This document shows, piece after piece, positions 46,092-55,544 of a DNA stretch of 64,000 nucleotides; the first letter of the stretch is position 1; every line of letters starts with the position of its first letter. The notes under the pieces were generated by a model, which searched no databases, was not told where the DNA came from, and worked only from the letters and a program-made list of their open reading frames with translations. Source of the DNA: Rugamonas brunnea (GTDB lineage: Bacteria > Pseudomonadota > Gammaproteobacteria > Burkholderiales > Burkholderiaceae_D); NCBI RefSeq assembly GCF_014042345.1, contig NZ_JACEZT010000004.1, positions 186,001 through 250,000 on the forward strand. Direction: 5' to 3'. The position numbers and the translations under genes were made by a program.

Positions 46092-46216
46092 GGGGAGTGA
46101 GAAAATGAAAACTGTCCACATTGCTGCGCGGAGGTCATGCTTATGTCATATATCACGGTAAACGGCAAGTGTTTTATCTAAATATATGATTTTAAAAGAG
46201 AAAGAATACTGCTCCA
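46092..46216. promoter_or_regulatory. Upstream region of xseA before the repeat array
   Basis: About 125 bp between the xseA start and the first repeat unit. AT-rich near 46175-46200 (TATCTAAATATATGAT), which could host the minus-strand xseA promoter. I see no coding sequence and no clear -35/-10 pair. Confidence 0.4.
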
Positions 46217-47347
46217 TTTGCGTGCAGGAGGGAAAAAGCCTTATGGATCAAGCACTTTGCCCTTTGCCTGGGTGGTTACGCACAAAGTTATCCACAGAAG
46301 ATGTGCGGAACTTTGTGTGAGCGATAGTTATTTTCGAATTGCTGATTTTGTAATGCCTAAATTTTGCGCAGCGAGCGTATATTGTGACAAAACAATGACT
46401 TAGTATGGAATCCCGGCCTTTGCGCACATTTTTATCCACAGAAGATGTGCAGAACTTGGCGCTGTCCGCCATCGCATCCCGCTGCCTGAATAACTGGCAG
46501 CAGCTGGCTGGCCCCGTGACGCCGGTGGAAAACCGCGTGCTCGATTTTTGCGCATGGAAATAAATCTTATATAAATCAAACACTTCTTGCCGCACCCCTG
46601 GCCTTGCGCACAATCTTATCCACACAAAATGTGCAGAACTGCGGCATAGCTGGTGATAGCCTGCCAATATCGCCATCACATGCGATGGTGGCGGTGGATA
46701 AAGCGGCTTGGGATGGCAAAAGTCGCCAGATTGCCGGCTGTGCCATCTTTTTGAGCACGCGAAAAAACTCCTTGTAAATCAACGACATTTCCCACAGTCA
46801 CATTCCTTGCTCACAATCTTATCCACATTAAATGTGTAGAAGTGCACAGGCTGCCTGGGGGAGGATGGGGGTAAGTAAAGTACTTATGCACCGGCGATGT
46901 CATGCGTGTTTTTTGCGCAGGATAAAAATATCGTTATGAATCAAAGACTTGGGTAATTGGCATGGCCCTTGCTAACAATCTTATCCACAATTTGTGTGCA
47001 GAACTGGCGAAAGCGCTGTGATTAACGCTGAAAATTGTCAAAAAATCATATCCCAAGCCCCATAAGCCCACCGTTGCCGGGCAGATGCTCGTTTTTTGCT
47101 CAGGGAAATATTGTTCTTTCAAATCAAGGACTTTGCAACGCATGGCCTGCCTTGCGCACAATCTTATCAACAGAATATGTGTAGAAGTCGGCACAAACTT
47201 TGCAGGTGTTTGTTTGAATTTATCGGCCTGGGGTAATCGATAGCTGCGACATTTTTGAGCTTGAAAAATAAATGTTTAAAAATCAAATACTTAGATTATA
47301 TCGCTGGCCATTGCTCACACTTTTGTCCACAGAATTTGTGCAGAACT
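46217..47347 (+). repeat. Seven-copy array of a 96-bp DnaA-box element
   Basis: Seven direct copies, each collinear without insertions: units at 46217, 46361, 46545, 46748, 46910, 47093 and 47252, each 96 bp. Spacers between them vary from 48 to 107 bp. Position 0 is a DnaA box: exact TTATCCACA in units 1-5 (46288, 46432, 46616, 46819, 46981), TTATCAACA in unit 6 (47164) and TTGTCCACA in unit 7 (47323). Fixed companions are a T-tract plus GCGCAG-like block at -71, AATCAA-like at -42, TTGCKCACA at -12 and TGTGCAGAA-like at +14, the last two being weaker boxes in direct and inverted orientation. The region is gene-free. Function is unproven; DnaA titration, reactivation or a relic origin are candidates. 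Confidence 0.9.
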
Positions 47348-47478
47348 CCCCGGTTTTGGGTGAGCTGCGCCCACTTGCCGAGCGCGGCCCAACAAGATAC
47401 ATTGCGCCTTCGGGCGGTCATGGGGCCATGGACGCCCGCCACATTCATCGGTTGTCAGGTTTTCTACAGGAGTTCGTT

Positions 47479-48084
47479 TTGCTCGCCATCTTACAAGCTG
47501 CAGGTTGGCCTATCTGGCTGTTGTTGGTCGCTTCCATCGTGGCCATGGCCCTGATCGTCGAGCGCTTGCTGTACCTGCGCCGCGCCCGCATCCTGCCGCG
47601 CCAGTTGCTCGACGAGGTGGTGCGGGTCTACCGCAGCGGCAACGTCACGCCCGACATCATCGACAAGCTGGAGAACAATTCGCCGTTGGGCGTGGTGCTG
47701 GCCGCCGCGCTGCGCAATATCGAGGCGCCGCGCGAGGTGATGAAGGAGTCCATCGAGGAGGCCGGCAGCGGCGTGGCCCACACGCTGGAACGCTTCCTGA
47801 CCACGCTGGGCACCATCGCCAGCCTCGCTCCGCTGATGGGCCTGTTCGGCACGGTGGTCGGCATGATCGAGATTTTCGGCTCGCAAACGAGCAGCGGCGC
47901 CAATCCGGCCCAGCTGGCGCACGGCATTTCCGTGGCCCTGTATAACACCGGCTTCGGCCTGGCCATCGCCATGCCCACGCTGGTGTTTTACCGCCACTTC
48001 CGCGCGCTGGTGGACAGCTTCGTGATCGAGATGGAGCAGCAGGCCGTCAAGTTCGTCGACGTCGTGCACAGCAAGCGCAAGTAA
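47479..48084 (+). CDS. exbB: ExbB/TolQ/MotA-family proton channel subunit
   Basis: Inner-membrane proton-channel subunit, 201 aa, with a first TM helix (ILQAAGWPIWLLLVASIVAMALIVERLLYLR) and a second pair near residues 110-170 (LTTLGTIASLAPLMGLFGTVVGMIEIF and GISVALYNTGFGLAIAMPTLVF). With ExbD it powers TonB or a related system. A TTG start at 47479 is chosen because AGGAG ends 6 bp upstream and the protein then matches the usual ExbB length; the longer upstream frame runs through the last DnaA-box unit. exbD follows after 12 bp. Confidence 0.92.
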   Translation: MLAILQAAGWPIWLLLVASIVAMALIVERLLYLRRARILPRQLLDEVVRVYRSGNVTPDIIDKLENNSPLGVVLAAALRNIEAPREVMKESIEEAGSGVAHTLERFLTTLGTIASLAPLMGLFGTVVGMIEIFGSQTSSGANPAQLAHGISVALYNTGFGLAIAMPTLVFYRHFRALVDSFVIEMEQQAVKFVDVVHSKRK

Positions 48085-48096
48085 GCGGAGCCTCGC

Positions 48097-48537
48097 ATGA
48101 ATTTTCGTAAAGGGCGCGGGCGCGACGATCCCGAAATCAACCTGATCCCGTTCATCGACGTGCTGCTGGTGATCCTGATCTTCCTGATGGTGACCACCAC
48201 CTACAGTAAGTTCACGGAACTGCAGATCACGCTGCCGACGGCGGATGCGGAAAAGCAGCTGGAGCGGCCGTTCGAACTCAATATCACGGTCGACGCCAAG
48301 GGCAACTACACGATCAACAAGCAGCCGGTGTCGTTCCATGACGTGGCCGGTTTCGCCGCCGCCATGAAGTCGGCCGCCGCCGAAGGGCAGGGCGCGCAGG
48401 CCGGCAAGACCCCCGTGGTCATCATCAACGCCGACCAGTTCGCGATGCACCAGATGGTGGTCAACGTGATGGAGGCGGCCCGCATCGCCGGCTATGACAA
48501 GCTGACCTTCGCCGCGCAGACCGGTGGCGCCAAATAA
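48097..48537 (+). CDS. exbD: ExbD/TolR-family protein
   Basis: A 146-aa protein with a single N-terminal TM helix (PFIDVLLVILIFLMVTTTY) bearing the essential Asp of the ExbD family in NLIPFIDVLLV. The periplasmic domain is typical, ending in the VVNVMEAARIAGYDKLTFA segment. Together with ExbB it couples the proton gradient to TonB. It lies 12 bp after exbB and precedes lpxK, the common beta-proteobacterial order exbB-exbD-lpxK-(trm112)-kdsB. Confidence 0.94.
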   Translation: MNFRKGRGRDDPEINLIPFIDVLLVILIFLMVTTTYSKFTELQITLPTADAEKQLERPFELNITVDAKGNYTINKQPVSFHDVAGFAAAMKSAAAEGQGAQAGKTPVVIINADQFAMHQMVVNVMEAARIAGYDKLTFAAQTGGAK

Positions 48538-48553
48538 ACCGGGCGCCGCGCCC

Positions 48554-49633
48554 ATGACGCACAAGGGCGGCGCGACCCCGGTCCGGCCCCCGGCGCAACC
48601 ATCCACGCTGGAGGCTACCCTGACGCGCGCCTGGCAGCGGCGCGGTGCGCTGGCCTGCGCATTGTGGCCGCTGTCGCTGGTGTTCCGCGCGCTCAGTGCA
48701 TTGCGCCGCCTGCTGTTCCGGGCCGGCTGGCTGGCTTCGCACCGGCTGCCCGTGCCGGTGGTGGTGGTGGGGAACATCTTCATCGGCGGCACTGGCAAGA
48801 CCCCGCTCACCATCTGGCTGGTGCAGGCCTTGCAGCAGGCGGGCATGCGGCCCGGCGTGATCTCGCGCGGCCATGGCGGCGATGGCGCCACCGTGCGCGC
48901 CGTCACGGCTGCCTCGACCGCCGAGCAGGTGGGCGACGAGCCGCTGCTGATCGCCCAGCGCACCAGCTGCCCCGTGGTGGTGGGCCGCGACCGCGCCGCC
49001 GCCGGCCGCGCGCTGCTGGCCGCCCATCCCGACACCGACATCCTGCTCACCGACGACGGCTTGCAGCATTACGCCCTGCAGCGCGACGTGGAAATCATCC
49101 TGTTCGATGGCCGTGGCGCCGGCAACGGCTGGCTGTTGCCGGCCGGGCCGCTGCGCGAGCCGCGTTCGCGCCGGCGCGACGTCACCGTCGTCAACGCGCC
49201 GGAACTGACGCCGGCGCTGGCGCGCGCCGTGGGCGACCCTTCGCCGTTCCAGATGCGCCTTGCCGGCGACATGGCCGAACAACTGTGCGACCGCGCCCGC
49301 AAGGTGCCGCTGGCGTCGCTGGCCCAGCCCGGCATGCGGCTGGCGGCGGCGGCCGGCATCGGCAATCCGTCGCGCTTTTTCGGCATGTTGCGCGCCGCCG
49401 GCCTGGACTGCGCCGAGCTGCCTTTGCCCGACCATCACGACTTCCGCGACCGCCCGTTTGATGGTCTGGACGCCGACGTGATCTTGATGACGGAGAAGGA
49501 TGCAGTAAAATGTGCGCAAATTGACGAACTCAAAGACGACCCGCGCCTGTGGGTGGTCCCGGTTGCGGCGCGCATCGATGCCGCGCTGGCCGGACTCATT
49601 GTGGAGAAATGCCGTGGACGCAAGACTGCTTGA
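48554..49633 (+). CDS. lpxK: Tetraacyldisaccharide 4'-kinase
   Basis: Inner-membrane-associated lipid A kinase, 359 aa, phosphorylating the 4' position of tetraacyldisaccharide 1-phosphate to give lipid IVA. A membrane-associating N-terminal segment precedes the P-loop [14 protein letters not shown] (~80). DDGLQHYAL and the catalytic-region DVILFDG-type segment ([11 protein letters not shown]) are in place, then the C-terminal LPDHHDF and MTEKDAVKC. The ATG at 48554 is preferred; a GTG at 48524, overlapping exbD, is an alternative. It overlaps the next gene by 20 bp. Confidence 0.94.
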   Translation: MTHKGGATPVRPPAQPSTLEATLTRAWQRRGALACALWPLSLVFRALSALRRLLFRAGWLASHRLPVPVVVVGNIFIGGTGKTPLTIWLVQALQQAGMRPGVISRGHGGDGATVRAVTAASTAEQVGDEPLLIAQRTSCPVVVGRDRAAAGRALLAAHPDTDILLTDDGLQHYALQRDVEIILFDGRGAGNGWLLPAGPLREPRSRRRDVTVVNAPELTPALARAVGDPSPFQMRLAGDMAEQLCDRARKVPLASLAQPGMRLAAAAGIGNPSRFFGMLRAAGLDCAELPLPDHHDFRDRPFDGLDADVILMTEKDAVKCAQIDELKDDPRLWVVPVAARIDAALAGLIVEKCRGRKTA

Positions 49634-49790
49634 TATCCTGGTTTGCCCTGTATGCAAAGGGCCGCTGGTGTACGATAAAAAAGCCCAGGAAATGATATGC
49701 AAGGGCGACCGCCTGGCATTCCCCATCCGTGACGGCATCCCCATCATGTGGGCCGACCAGGCCCGCACGCTGCAGGATACGGCGGAATAA
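49614..49790 (+). CDS. Trm112-family small zinc-finger-like protein (YcaR-like)
   Basis: A 58-aa protein, M(GTG)[20 protein letters not shown]..., of the Trm112/UPF0434 family seen in most beta-proteobacteria between lpxK and kdsB. Two Cys form a CPVC motif; a second Cys in MICKGD is present but no second full pair, so only part of a zinc site is visible. It starts with a GTG 20 bp inside lpxK, with GGAGAA upstream. Eukaryotic Trm112 activates methyltransferases; the bacterial role is unknown. kdsB follows after 1 bp. Confidence 0.88.
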   Translation: MDARLLDILVCPVCKGPLVYDKKAQEMICKGDRLAFPIRDGIPIMWADQARTLQDTAE

Positions 49791-49791
49791 G

Positions 49792-50541
49792 GTGGCGTTC
49801 ACCGTCATCATTCCCGCGCGGCTGGCCTCGACCCGGCTGCCCAACAAACCGCTGGCCGACCTGGGCGGCAAGCCCATGGTGGTGCGCGTAGCCGAGCGCG
49901 CGCGCGAGGCCGGCGCAGAACGCATCATCGTCGCCACCGACCACGAGGACATCCGCGCTGCCTGCGCCGCCCATGGCGTGGAAGCGTGCATGACGCGCGC
50001 CGACCATCCCTCCGGCACCGACCGCATCGCCGAAGTGGCGCGCATGATGCAACTGCCGCCGCAAGCGGTGGTGGTCAACCTGCAGGGCGATGAACCGCTG
50101 ATCGATCCCGCGCTGTTGGCCGCCGCCGCCGCCCGCATCTCGGCCGACGTGCCCATGTCCACCTGCGCCCATCCGCTGCACGACGCGGCCGACGCCTTCA
50201 ACCCCAACGTGGTCAAGGTGGTGCTGGACAAGGCCGGCCGTGCGCTGTACTTCTCGCGCGCCACCATCCCGTGGCACCGCGACGCGTTCGCCCAGGACCG
50301 CGTCACGCTGCCGGCCGGCTATGTGCCGCTGCGCCATATCGGCCTGTACGCCTACCGCAACGATTTCCTGCAAGCCTATCCGGCGCTGGAACAGTCGCCG
50401 CTGGAGCAGATCGAGGCGCTGGAACAGTTGCGCGTGCTGTGGCACGGTTATCCGATCGCCGTCCATGTGACGGACTCGGCCCCGGCCGCCGGCGTGGACA
50501 CGCCCGAGGACCTGGAGCGCGTGCGCCAGCACTACCGTTAA
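49792..50541 (+). CDS. kdsB: CMP-KDO synthetase (3-deoxy-manno-octulosonate cytidylyltransferase)
   Basis: Cytosolic nucleotidyltransferase, 249 aa, activating KDO with CTP to CMP-KDO for LPS inner core. The N-terminal signature [25 protein letters not shown] and the catalytic region [11 protein letters not shown] are intact, as are ATDHEDI and the C-terminal [16 protein letters not shown] at 49792 is the start: it lies 1 bp after the previous stop and gives the canonical N-terminus; a longer frame reads into the Trm112-like gene. lpxK, trm112-like and kdsB form one coupled LPS unit. Confidence 0.95.
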   Translation: MAFTVIIPARLASTRLPNKPLADLGGKPMVVRVAERAREAGAERIIVATDHEDIRAACAAHGVEACMTRADHPSGTDRIAEVARMMQLPPQAVVVNLQGDEPLIDPALLAAAAARISADVPMSTCAHPLHDAADAFNPNVVKVVLDKAGRALYFSRATIPWHRDAFAQDRVTLPAGYVPLRHIGLYAYRNDFLQAYPALEQSPLEQIEALEQLRVLWHGYPIAVHVTDSAPAAGVDTPEDLERVRQHYR

Positions 50542-50705
50542 TTGCTTGCTTGCGTGCGCCGCGTAAGGTGTCCGTAAATAATCCCCGCTATAAACAATGG
50601 GTAAAGTGCGGTATTCATACGGAAAAGCGTGTTTCGGGCTGGGGGACATCAATTAAGGAACGCAAAACGTTGGCACAGTGGCGTAGCGGCGAAGTTTTGT
50701 GGTAA

Positions 50706-51443
<738 letters not shown>

Positions 51444-51452
51444 GCAGTAACG

Positions 51453-51476
51453 AAGCGGACTACGGTCCGCTTTTTT
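51453..51476 (+). terminator. Intrinsic terminator after adk (UACG tetraloop)
   Basis: An 8-bp stem AAGCGGAC/GTCCGCTT (51453-51460 with 51465-51472) capped by TACG, a stable UNCG-class tetraloop closed by C-G, runs into a T tract (51471-51476). Confidence 0.92.
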
Positions 51477-51649
51477 GCGGGCGTCGCGCCCGCAGGAACG
51501 CCCGCGCGTTCCGCGTCCAGCGATGGATGCCATCCCGTTTTATAAAAAAGTGCAGTACGCAGGTTAGTTGGCTGCGCATGCTTACAAGGCATGGTCGGCG
51601 GTTATCTGAGTGTGGTGACGAGCTTGATTAACAAGAACAAGGGGAAACT

Positions 51650-53812
51650 ATGGCAGCAAGTCTTTGGTTTGCAGTGGCGTGCGGCGTGTTCGCCGTTCTT
51701 TACGGTTTGTGGTCCCGCAGCTGGATCTTGCGCCAGGATGCGGGCAACGCGCGCATGCAGGAAATCGCGCTGGCGATCCAGCAGGGCGCAGCCGCCTACC
51801 TGGCGCGCCAGTACCGCACCATCGGCATCGTCGGCGCTGTGCTGCTGGTGCTGATCTTCGCGCTGCTGGGCACCCACACGGCGCTGGGATTTTTGCTCGG
51901 CGCGGTGCTGTCGGGGGCCTGCGGCTTCATCGGCATGAACGTCTCGGTGCGCGCCAACGTGCGCACGGCGCAGGCGGCCACCAAGGGCATGAACGAAGCG
52001 CTCGACGTCGCCTTCAAGGGCGGCGCCATCACCGGCATGCTGGTGGTGGGCCTGGGCCTGCTGGGCGTGACCCTGTTCTACATGATGCTGGTGTCGGGCG
52101 CGCGCGCCACGGCCGTCAGCGAACATGATGTGATCCAGCCGCTGATCGGCCTGGCCTTCGGCGCTTCCCTGATCTCCATCTTCGCCCGTCTGGGCGGGGG
52201 CATCTTCACCAAGGGCGCCGACGTGGGCGCCGACCTGGTCGGCAAGGTGGAAGCGGGCATCCCTGAGGACGATCCGCGCAACCCGGCCGTGATCGCCGAC
52301 AACGTGGGCGACAACGTGGGCGATTGCGCCGGCATGGCGGCCGACCTGTTCGAGACCTATGTGGTGACGCTGATCGCCACCATGCTGCTGGGCGCACTGG
52401 CCATCACGGCCGCACCCACCACGGCCATCGTCTATCCGCTGCTGCTGGGCGCCGTGTCCATCATCGCCTCCATCATCGGCTGCTCGATGGTCAAGGCCAA
52501 GCCGGGCAAGAAGATCATGTCGGCCCTGTACACGGGCTTGTGGTGGGCGGCCGGGCTGTCGCTGATCGGCTTCGCCGTCGTCACCTGGCAGCTTTGGGGC
52601 GACGACATGCGCATGAAGATGATGGGCTGCGCGCTGGTGGGCATCGTGCTGACCGGGCTGATGGTCTACATCACCGAATACTACACGGGCACGGATTTCC
52701 ATCCGGTGCGCCACATCGCTGAAGCATCCACCACGGGCCACGGCACCAACATCATCGCCGGCCTGGGCGTATCGATGAAGTCCACCGCCTTCCCGGTGCT
52801 GGCCGTGTGCGCCGCCATCCTGATCGCTTACCAGCTGGGGCAGTTGTATGGCATCGCCATCGCCGCCACCTCCATGCTGTCGATGGCCGGCATCGTCGTC
52901 GCGCTCGATGCCTACGGTCCCATCACGGACAACGCGGGCGGTATCGCGGAAATGTCGGGCATGCCCGAATCCGTGCGCGCCATCACCGATCCGCTGGACG
53001 CGGTGGGCAACACCACCAAGGCCGTCACCAAGGGTTATGCGATCGGTTCGGCCGGCCTGGCCGCGCTGGTGCTGTTCGCCGACTACACGCACGCGCTCGA
53101 ATCGTCGGGCAAGACCATCAGTTTCGACCTGTCCAATCCGATGGTGATCGTGGGCCTGATCGTCGGCGGCCTGGTGCCCTACCTGTTCGGTGCGATGGCG
53201 ATGGAGGCCGTGGGCCGCGCGGCCGGCGCCGTGGTGGTGGAGGTGCGGCGCCAGTTCCGCGACATCAAAGGCATCATGGACGGCAGTGGCAAGCCGCAGT
53301 ACGACAAGGCGGTGGACATGCTGACCGCGTCGGCCATCAAGGAAATGATCATGCCGTCGCTGCTGCCGGTGGTGGTGCCCATCGTGGTGGGCATGCTGCT
53401 GGGATCGGCCGCGCTGGGCGGCATGCTGATGGGGACCATCATCACCGGCCTGTTCGTTGCCATCTCGATGACCACGGGCGGCGGCGCCTGGGACAACGCC
53501 AAGAAATACATCGAGGACGGCAACTTCGGCGGCAAGGGTTCGGACGCCCACAAGGCGGCCGTGACCGGTGACACCGTGGGCGACCCGTACAAGGACACGG
53601 CCGGCCCGGCCGTCAACCCGCTGATCAAGATCATCAACATCGTGGCCCTGCTGCTGGTGCCGCTGCTGCCGGCCTCGGGCTGGCTGGCCGTGAGCGCGCC
53701 GGTGGCGGCCCACGTGGCCATGCCGGCCGCCACGGCGCCAGCCATGCCGGTGGTGCAGTCGCCGCCGGAGCAGCCTGCGCCGCAGCAGCAGGAGGCGGGC
53801 AAGACGCAATAA
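51650..53812 (+). CDS. hppA: Membrane-bound proton-pumping pyrophosphatase (K+-independent type)
   Basis: H+-translocating pyrophosphatase, 720 aa, inner membrane, ~16 TM helices. PPi hydrolysis motifs are [38 protein letters not shown] and the late [21 protein letters not shown]. In the segment [20 protein letters not shown] a Lys follows GNTT; in K+-dependent enzymes that position is Ala, so this one should be K+-independent and proton-pumping (family rule). The C-terminal ~35 residues are a Pro/Ala/Gln-rich extension not needed for the core. AAGGGGAA precedes the ATG. It stands alone between two terminators. Confidence 0.95.
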   Translation: MAASLWFAVACGVFAVLYGLWSRSWILRQDAGNARMQEIALAIQQGAAAYLARQYRTIGIVGAVLLVLIFALLGTHTALGFLLGAVLSGACGFIGMNVSVRANVRTAQAATKGMNEALDVAFKGGAITGMLVVGLGLLGVTLFYMMLVSGARATAVSEHDVIQPLIGLAFGASLISIFARLGGGIFTKGADVGADLVGKVEAGIPEDDPRNPAVIADNVGDNVGDCAGMAADLFETYVVTLIATMLLGALAITAAPTTAIVYPLLLGAVSIIASIIGCSMVKAKPGKKIMSALYTGLWWAAGLSLIGFAVVTWQLWGDDMRMKMMGCALVGIVLTGLMVYITEYYTGTDFHPVRHIAEASTTGHGTNIIAGLGVSMKSTAFPVLAVCAAILIAYQLGQLYGIAIAATSMLSMAGIVVALDAYGPITDNAGGIAEMSGMPESVRAITDPLDAVGNTTKAVTKGYAIGSAGLAALVLFADYTHALESSGKTISFDLSNPMVIVGLIVGGLVPYLFGAMAMEAVGRAAGAVVVEVRRQFRDIKGIMDGSGKPQYDKAVDMLTASAIKEMIMPSLLPVVVPIVVGMLLGSAALGGMLMGTIITGLFVAISMTTGGGAWDNAKKYIEDGNFGGKGSDAHKAAVTGDTVGDPYKDTAGPAVNPLIKIINIVALLLVPLLPASGWLAVSAPVAAHVAMPAATAPAMPVVQSPPEQPAPQQQEAGKTQ

Positions 53813-53825
53813 GGCCGGGCTGGAT

Positions 53826-53890
53826 GATGGCGCCGGGTGCGGCGCTCCGCAGTGGCGGGGCGGCGACCCCGGCGCCATCAATTTCTGTTG
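53826..53890 (+). terminator. Probable terminator after hppA
   Basis: A perfect 12-bp GATGGCGCCGGG/CCCGGCGCCATC stem (53826-53837 with 53868-53879) with a 30-nt internal region is followed by AATTT and a loose T-rich stretch to 53890. The long loop is itself able to fold. Confidence 0.7.
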
Positions 53891-53984
53891 GTTTTCCTGC
53901 GTGTCGAATTGTATCCGCCTCTGGCAAGGCCGCCCCGATCAGCCGATAATGGCTGCATGGCGTAGCACTTTGCGAGGTGATGCG

Positions 53985-54413
53985 ATGAAGACTTTCAAGC
54001 CGGCGATCATGTTGGCGCTGTTGGCGGCGGCGCTGGCCTGCGCCCCGGTCCAGGCCCAGACCCGGTCGCACCGTGGTGGCGGCCATCCCGGCGGCCACGT
54101 TGGTGGCTATTCCCACAGCCGCACCCATGTCGGCGTGGTGATCGGCGCACCGCTGTTCTGGCCCGCGCCGTGGTACGCGGACCCGTTCTATGATCCGTTC
54201 TACCGGCGCTACTACTATTACGATCCCGTGTATCCGGCGCCGGCCCCGCCGCCCGTGTACATCGAGCAGGGCGCGCCGCCCATGCCGCCCGCCCAGTTCT
54301 GGTACTACTGCAACAATCCGCCCGGCTATTACCCGTACGTCAAGGAGTGCCGTAGCTCCTGGCGCGCCGTATCGCCGGAAGAAGTCAAACCAAAACCGGA
54401 GCCTGCGCAATGA
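53985..54413 (+). CDS. Exported Tyr/Pro-rich small protein, unknown
   Basis: A 142-aa protein with a signal peptide ending QAQ (~residue 25), a His/Gly-rich patch (RSHRGGGHPGGHVGGYSHSR) and a Tyr/Pro-rich segment (FYDPFYRRYYYYDPVYPAPAPPP). A conserved-looking CNNPPGYYPYVKEC pair of Cys lies near the end. This matches a widely distributed but uncharacterised envelope family, often called YXWGXW- or proline-rich hypothetical proteins. GAGGTGA precedes the ATG. Its stop overlaps the next gene by 4 bp (ATGA), so the two are co-translated. Confidence 0.8.
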   Translation: MKTFKPAIMLALLAAALACAPVQAQTRSHRGGGHPGGHVGGYSHSRTHVGVVIGAPLFWPAPWYADPFYDPFYRRYYYYDPVYPAPAPPPVYIEQGAPPMPPAQFWYYCNNPPGYYPYVKECRSSWRAVSPEEVKPKPEPAQ

Positions 54414-54910
54414 AGCGTTACCCGTCCAAAACTCTTTTGCCCGCCATCCTGCTGCCCGCGTTGCTGGCGGGCTGCGTGTCCATGCCGACCGGCCCCAGCG
54501 CATTGGTGCTGCCGGGCACGGGCAAGACCTTTGATCAATTCCGCGCCGACGATTTCAGTTGCCGTGGCTACGCGCAATCGCAGGTGGGCGGAACGGCCGA
54601 GCAGGCCGCCGCCGACAGCACGGTGCGCAGCGCCGCCCTGGGCACGCTGGTCGGCGCGGCGCTGGGCGCGGCCGTCGATGGCGGCCGCGGCGCCGGTTCG
54701 GGCGCGGGCGTGGGCCTGGCCATGGGCACCATGGCGGGTGCCGACGCGGGCAACTATTCGGGCAACAATCTGCAGCGGCGCTACGATTACGCCTACCAGC
54801 AGTGCATGTATGCGCAGGGCCACCGGGTGCCGGTGGGCGGCCGCATGATGTCCGAGTCCCAGCAAGCGCCCGGCAGCTACCCGCCGCCTAATACGCCACC
54901 GCCGCGCTAA
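54410..54910 (+). CDS. Glycine-zipper lipoprotein
   Basis: A 166-aa predicted outer-membrane lipoprotein: signal peptide with lipobox LLAGC (Cys at residue 22) and a glycine-zipper segment (AALGTLVGAALGAAVDGG, then GAGSGAGVGLAMGTMAG). A conserved YDYAYQQCMYAQGHRVP follows near the C-terminus. The pattern is that of the YMGG-like/glycine-zipper family, of unknown function in envelope stability. It overlaps the upstream gene by ATGA and precedes a secreted protein gene by 8 bp. Confidence 0.85.
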   Translation: MKRYPSKTLLPAILLPALLAGCVSMPTGPSALVLPGTGKTFDQFRADDFSCRGYAQSQVGGTAEQAAADSTVRSAALGTLVGAALGAAVDGGRGAGSGAGVGLAMGTMAGADAGNYSGNNLQRRYDYAYQQCMYAQGHRVPVGGRMMSESQQAPGSYPPPNTPPPR

Positions 54911-54918
54911 GGTCCGCC

Positions 54919-55404
54919 ATGTCCGCCCGCCCGCTCCGCTGCTGTGTGTTGTTGCTGGGGGCGGGTGTGTGGATGGCCAGCGCGCCCGCCGCGCAGACGG
55001 CGCCGCCCGCGCGGCATGATATTGCCATCCCCGCCGACGCCAGCCAGCTGCCGCTGGACCAGTACGCGCGCCTGCCCGTGTGCACGCTGAGCGCGGACGG
55101 CAAGCATCTGGCCGTCGAACCCTGCCGCACGGCGCCAACGCGCCAGCCCAAGGCGCGCCGCGCCGTGACGGCCATCCTCCCCGCCATGCCAGCCCGCCCC
55201 GTGCCGCGCACGGCAGTGGCGCCGCCGCTGCCGCCATCGCCGCCCTTGCACGAAACTCCGCGCCCCACGCCCGTCACCACGTGTGACGCGGGCGGCTGCT
55301 ACGACGCGGCCGGCGTGCGCCACACTGGCGCCGGCGGCAACACCACGATCTCCCCCACCGGCCAGTTGTGCCTGCGCGACGGCGTCTGGCTGCAATGCCA
55401 GTAA
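54919..55404 (+). CDS. Exported Pro-rich small protein, unknown
   Basis: A 161-aa protein with a signal peptide (MSARPLRCCVLLLGAGVWMASAPAA, cleavage near residue 25), a Pro/Arg-rich middle and a C-terminal part with four Cys (VTTCDAGGCYDAAG, LCLRDGVWLQCQ) that could form two disulfides. No family recognised. It is 8 bp after the glycine-zipper gene and ends in a terminator, so the three small envelope genes form one operon. Confidence 0.75.
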   Translation: MSARPLRCCVLLLGAGVWMASAPAAQTAPPARHDIAIPADASQLPLDQYARLPVCTLSADGKHLAVEPCRTAPTRQPKARRAVTAILPAMPARPVPRTAVAPPLPPSPPLHETPRPTPVTTCDAGGCYDAAGVRHTGAGGNTTISPTGQLCLRDGVWLQCQ

Positions 55405-55443
55405 CCGTGTTTTGCGGCGCTGCAACAAAAAAGCACGGTTTTT
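55403..55443 (+). terminator. Terminator after the small envelope operon
   Basis: AACCGTG/CACGGTT arms (55403-55409 with 55434-55440), reinforced by an inner imperfect stem around GCGGCGCTGC, are followed by a T run from 55439. The 5' arm overlaps the stop codon of the last gene. Confidence 0.65.
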
Positions 55444-55477
55444 CGCGCACCACGGCCAAAGTTCGCTAAAATTGACG

Positions 55478-55493
55478 TTTACGTTAACGTTAA
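55478..55493. promoter_or_regulatory. LiuR-like operator upstream of the SDR gene
   Basis: TTTACGTTAACGTTAA at 55478-55493 matches, with one mismatch, the palindromic operator remembered for the MerR-type regulator LiuR of branched-chain amino acid degradation. The inner ACGTTAACGT is a perfect 10-bp palindrome. It stands ~52 bp before the start of an HSD10-like dehydrogenase, which fits isoleucine/valine catabolism. No liuR gene is in the window. Confidence 0.65.
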
Positions 55494-55544
55494 TGGCCGG
55501 TCACCGGCCGCGTGCACGATTTTCCCAACTGATAGAGGACGGAC

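Noticed and set aside
46248..47194. Minus-strand frames repeating a WIRLCAR / SVDK-like peptide
   Set aside because: They arise from the repeat array itself, are short, lack ribosome sites and change frame between units; the signal is DNA-level.
46217..47347. CRISPR array
   Set aside because: Units are 96 bp, imperfect, irregularly spaced and have no cas genes.
46217..47347. Canonical oriC
   Set aside because: No dnaA, dnaN, rpmH or parAB nearby in this window and box spacing is far wider than in known oriC; kept only as a possible relic origin.
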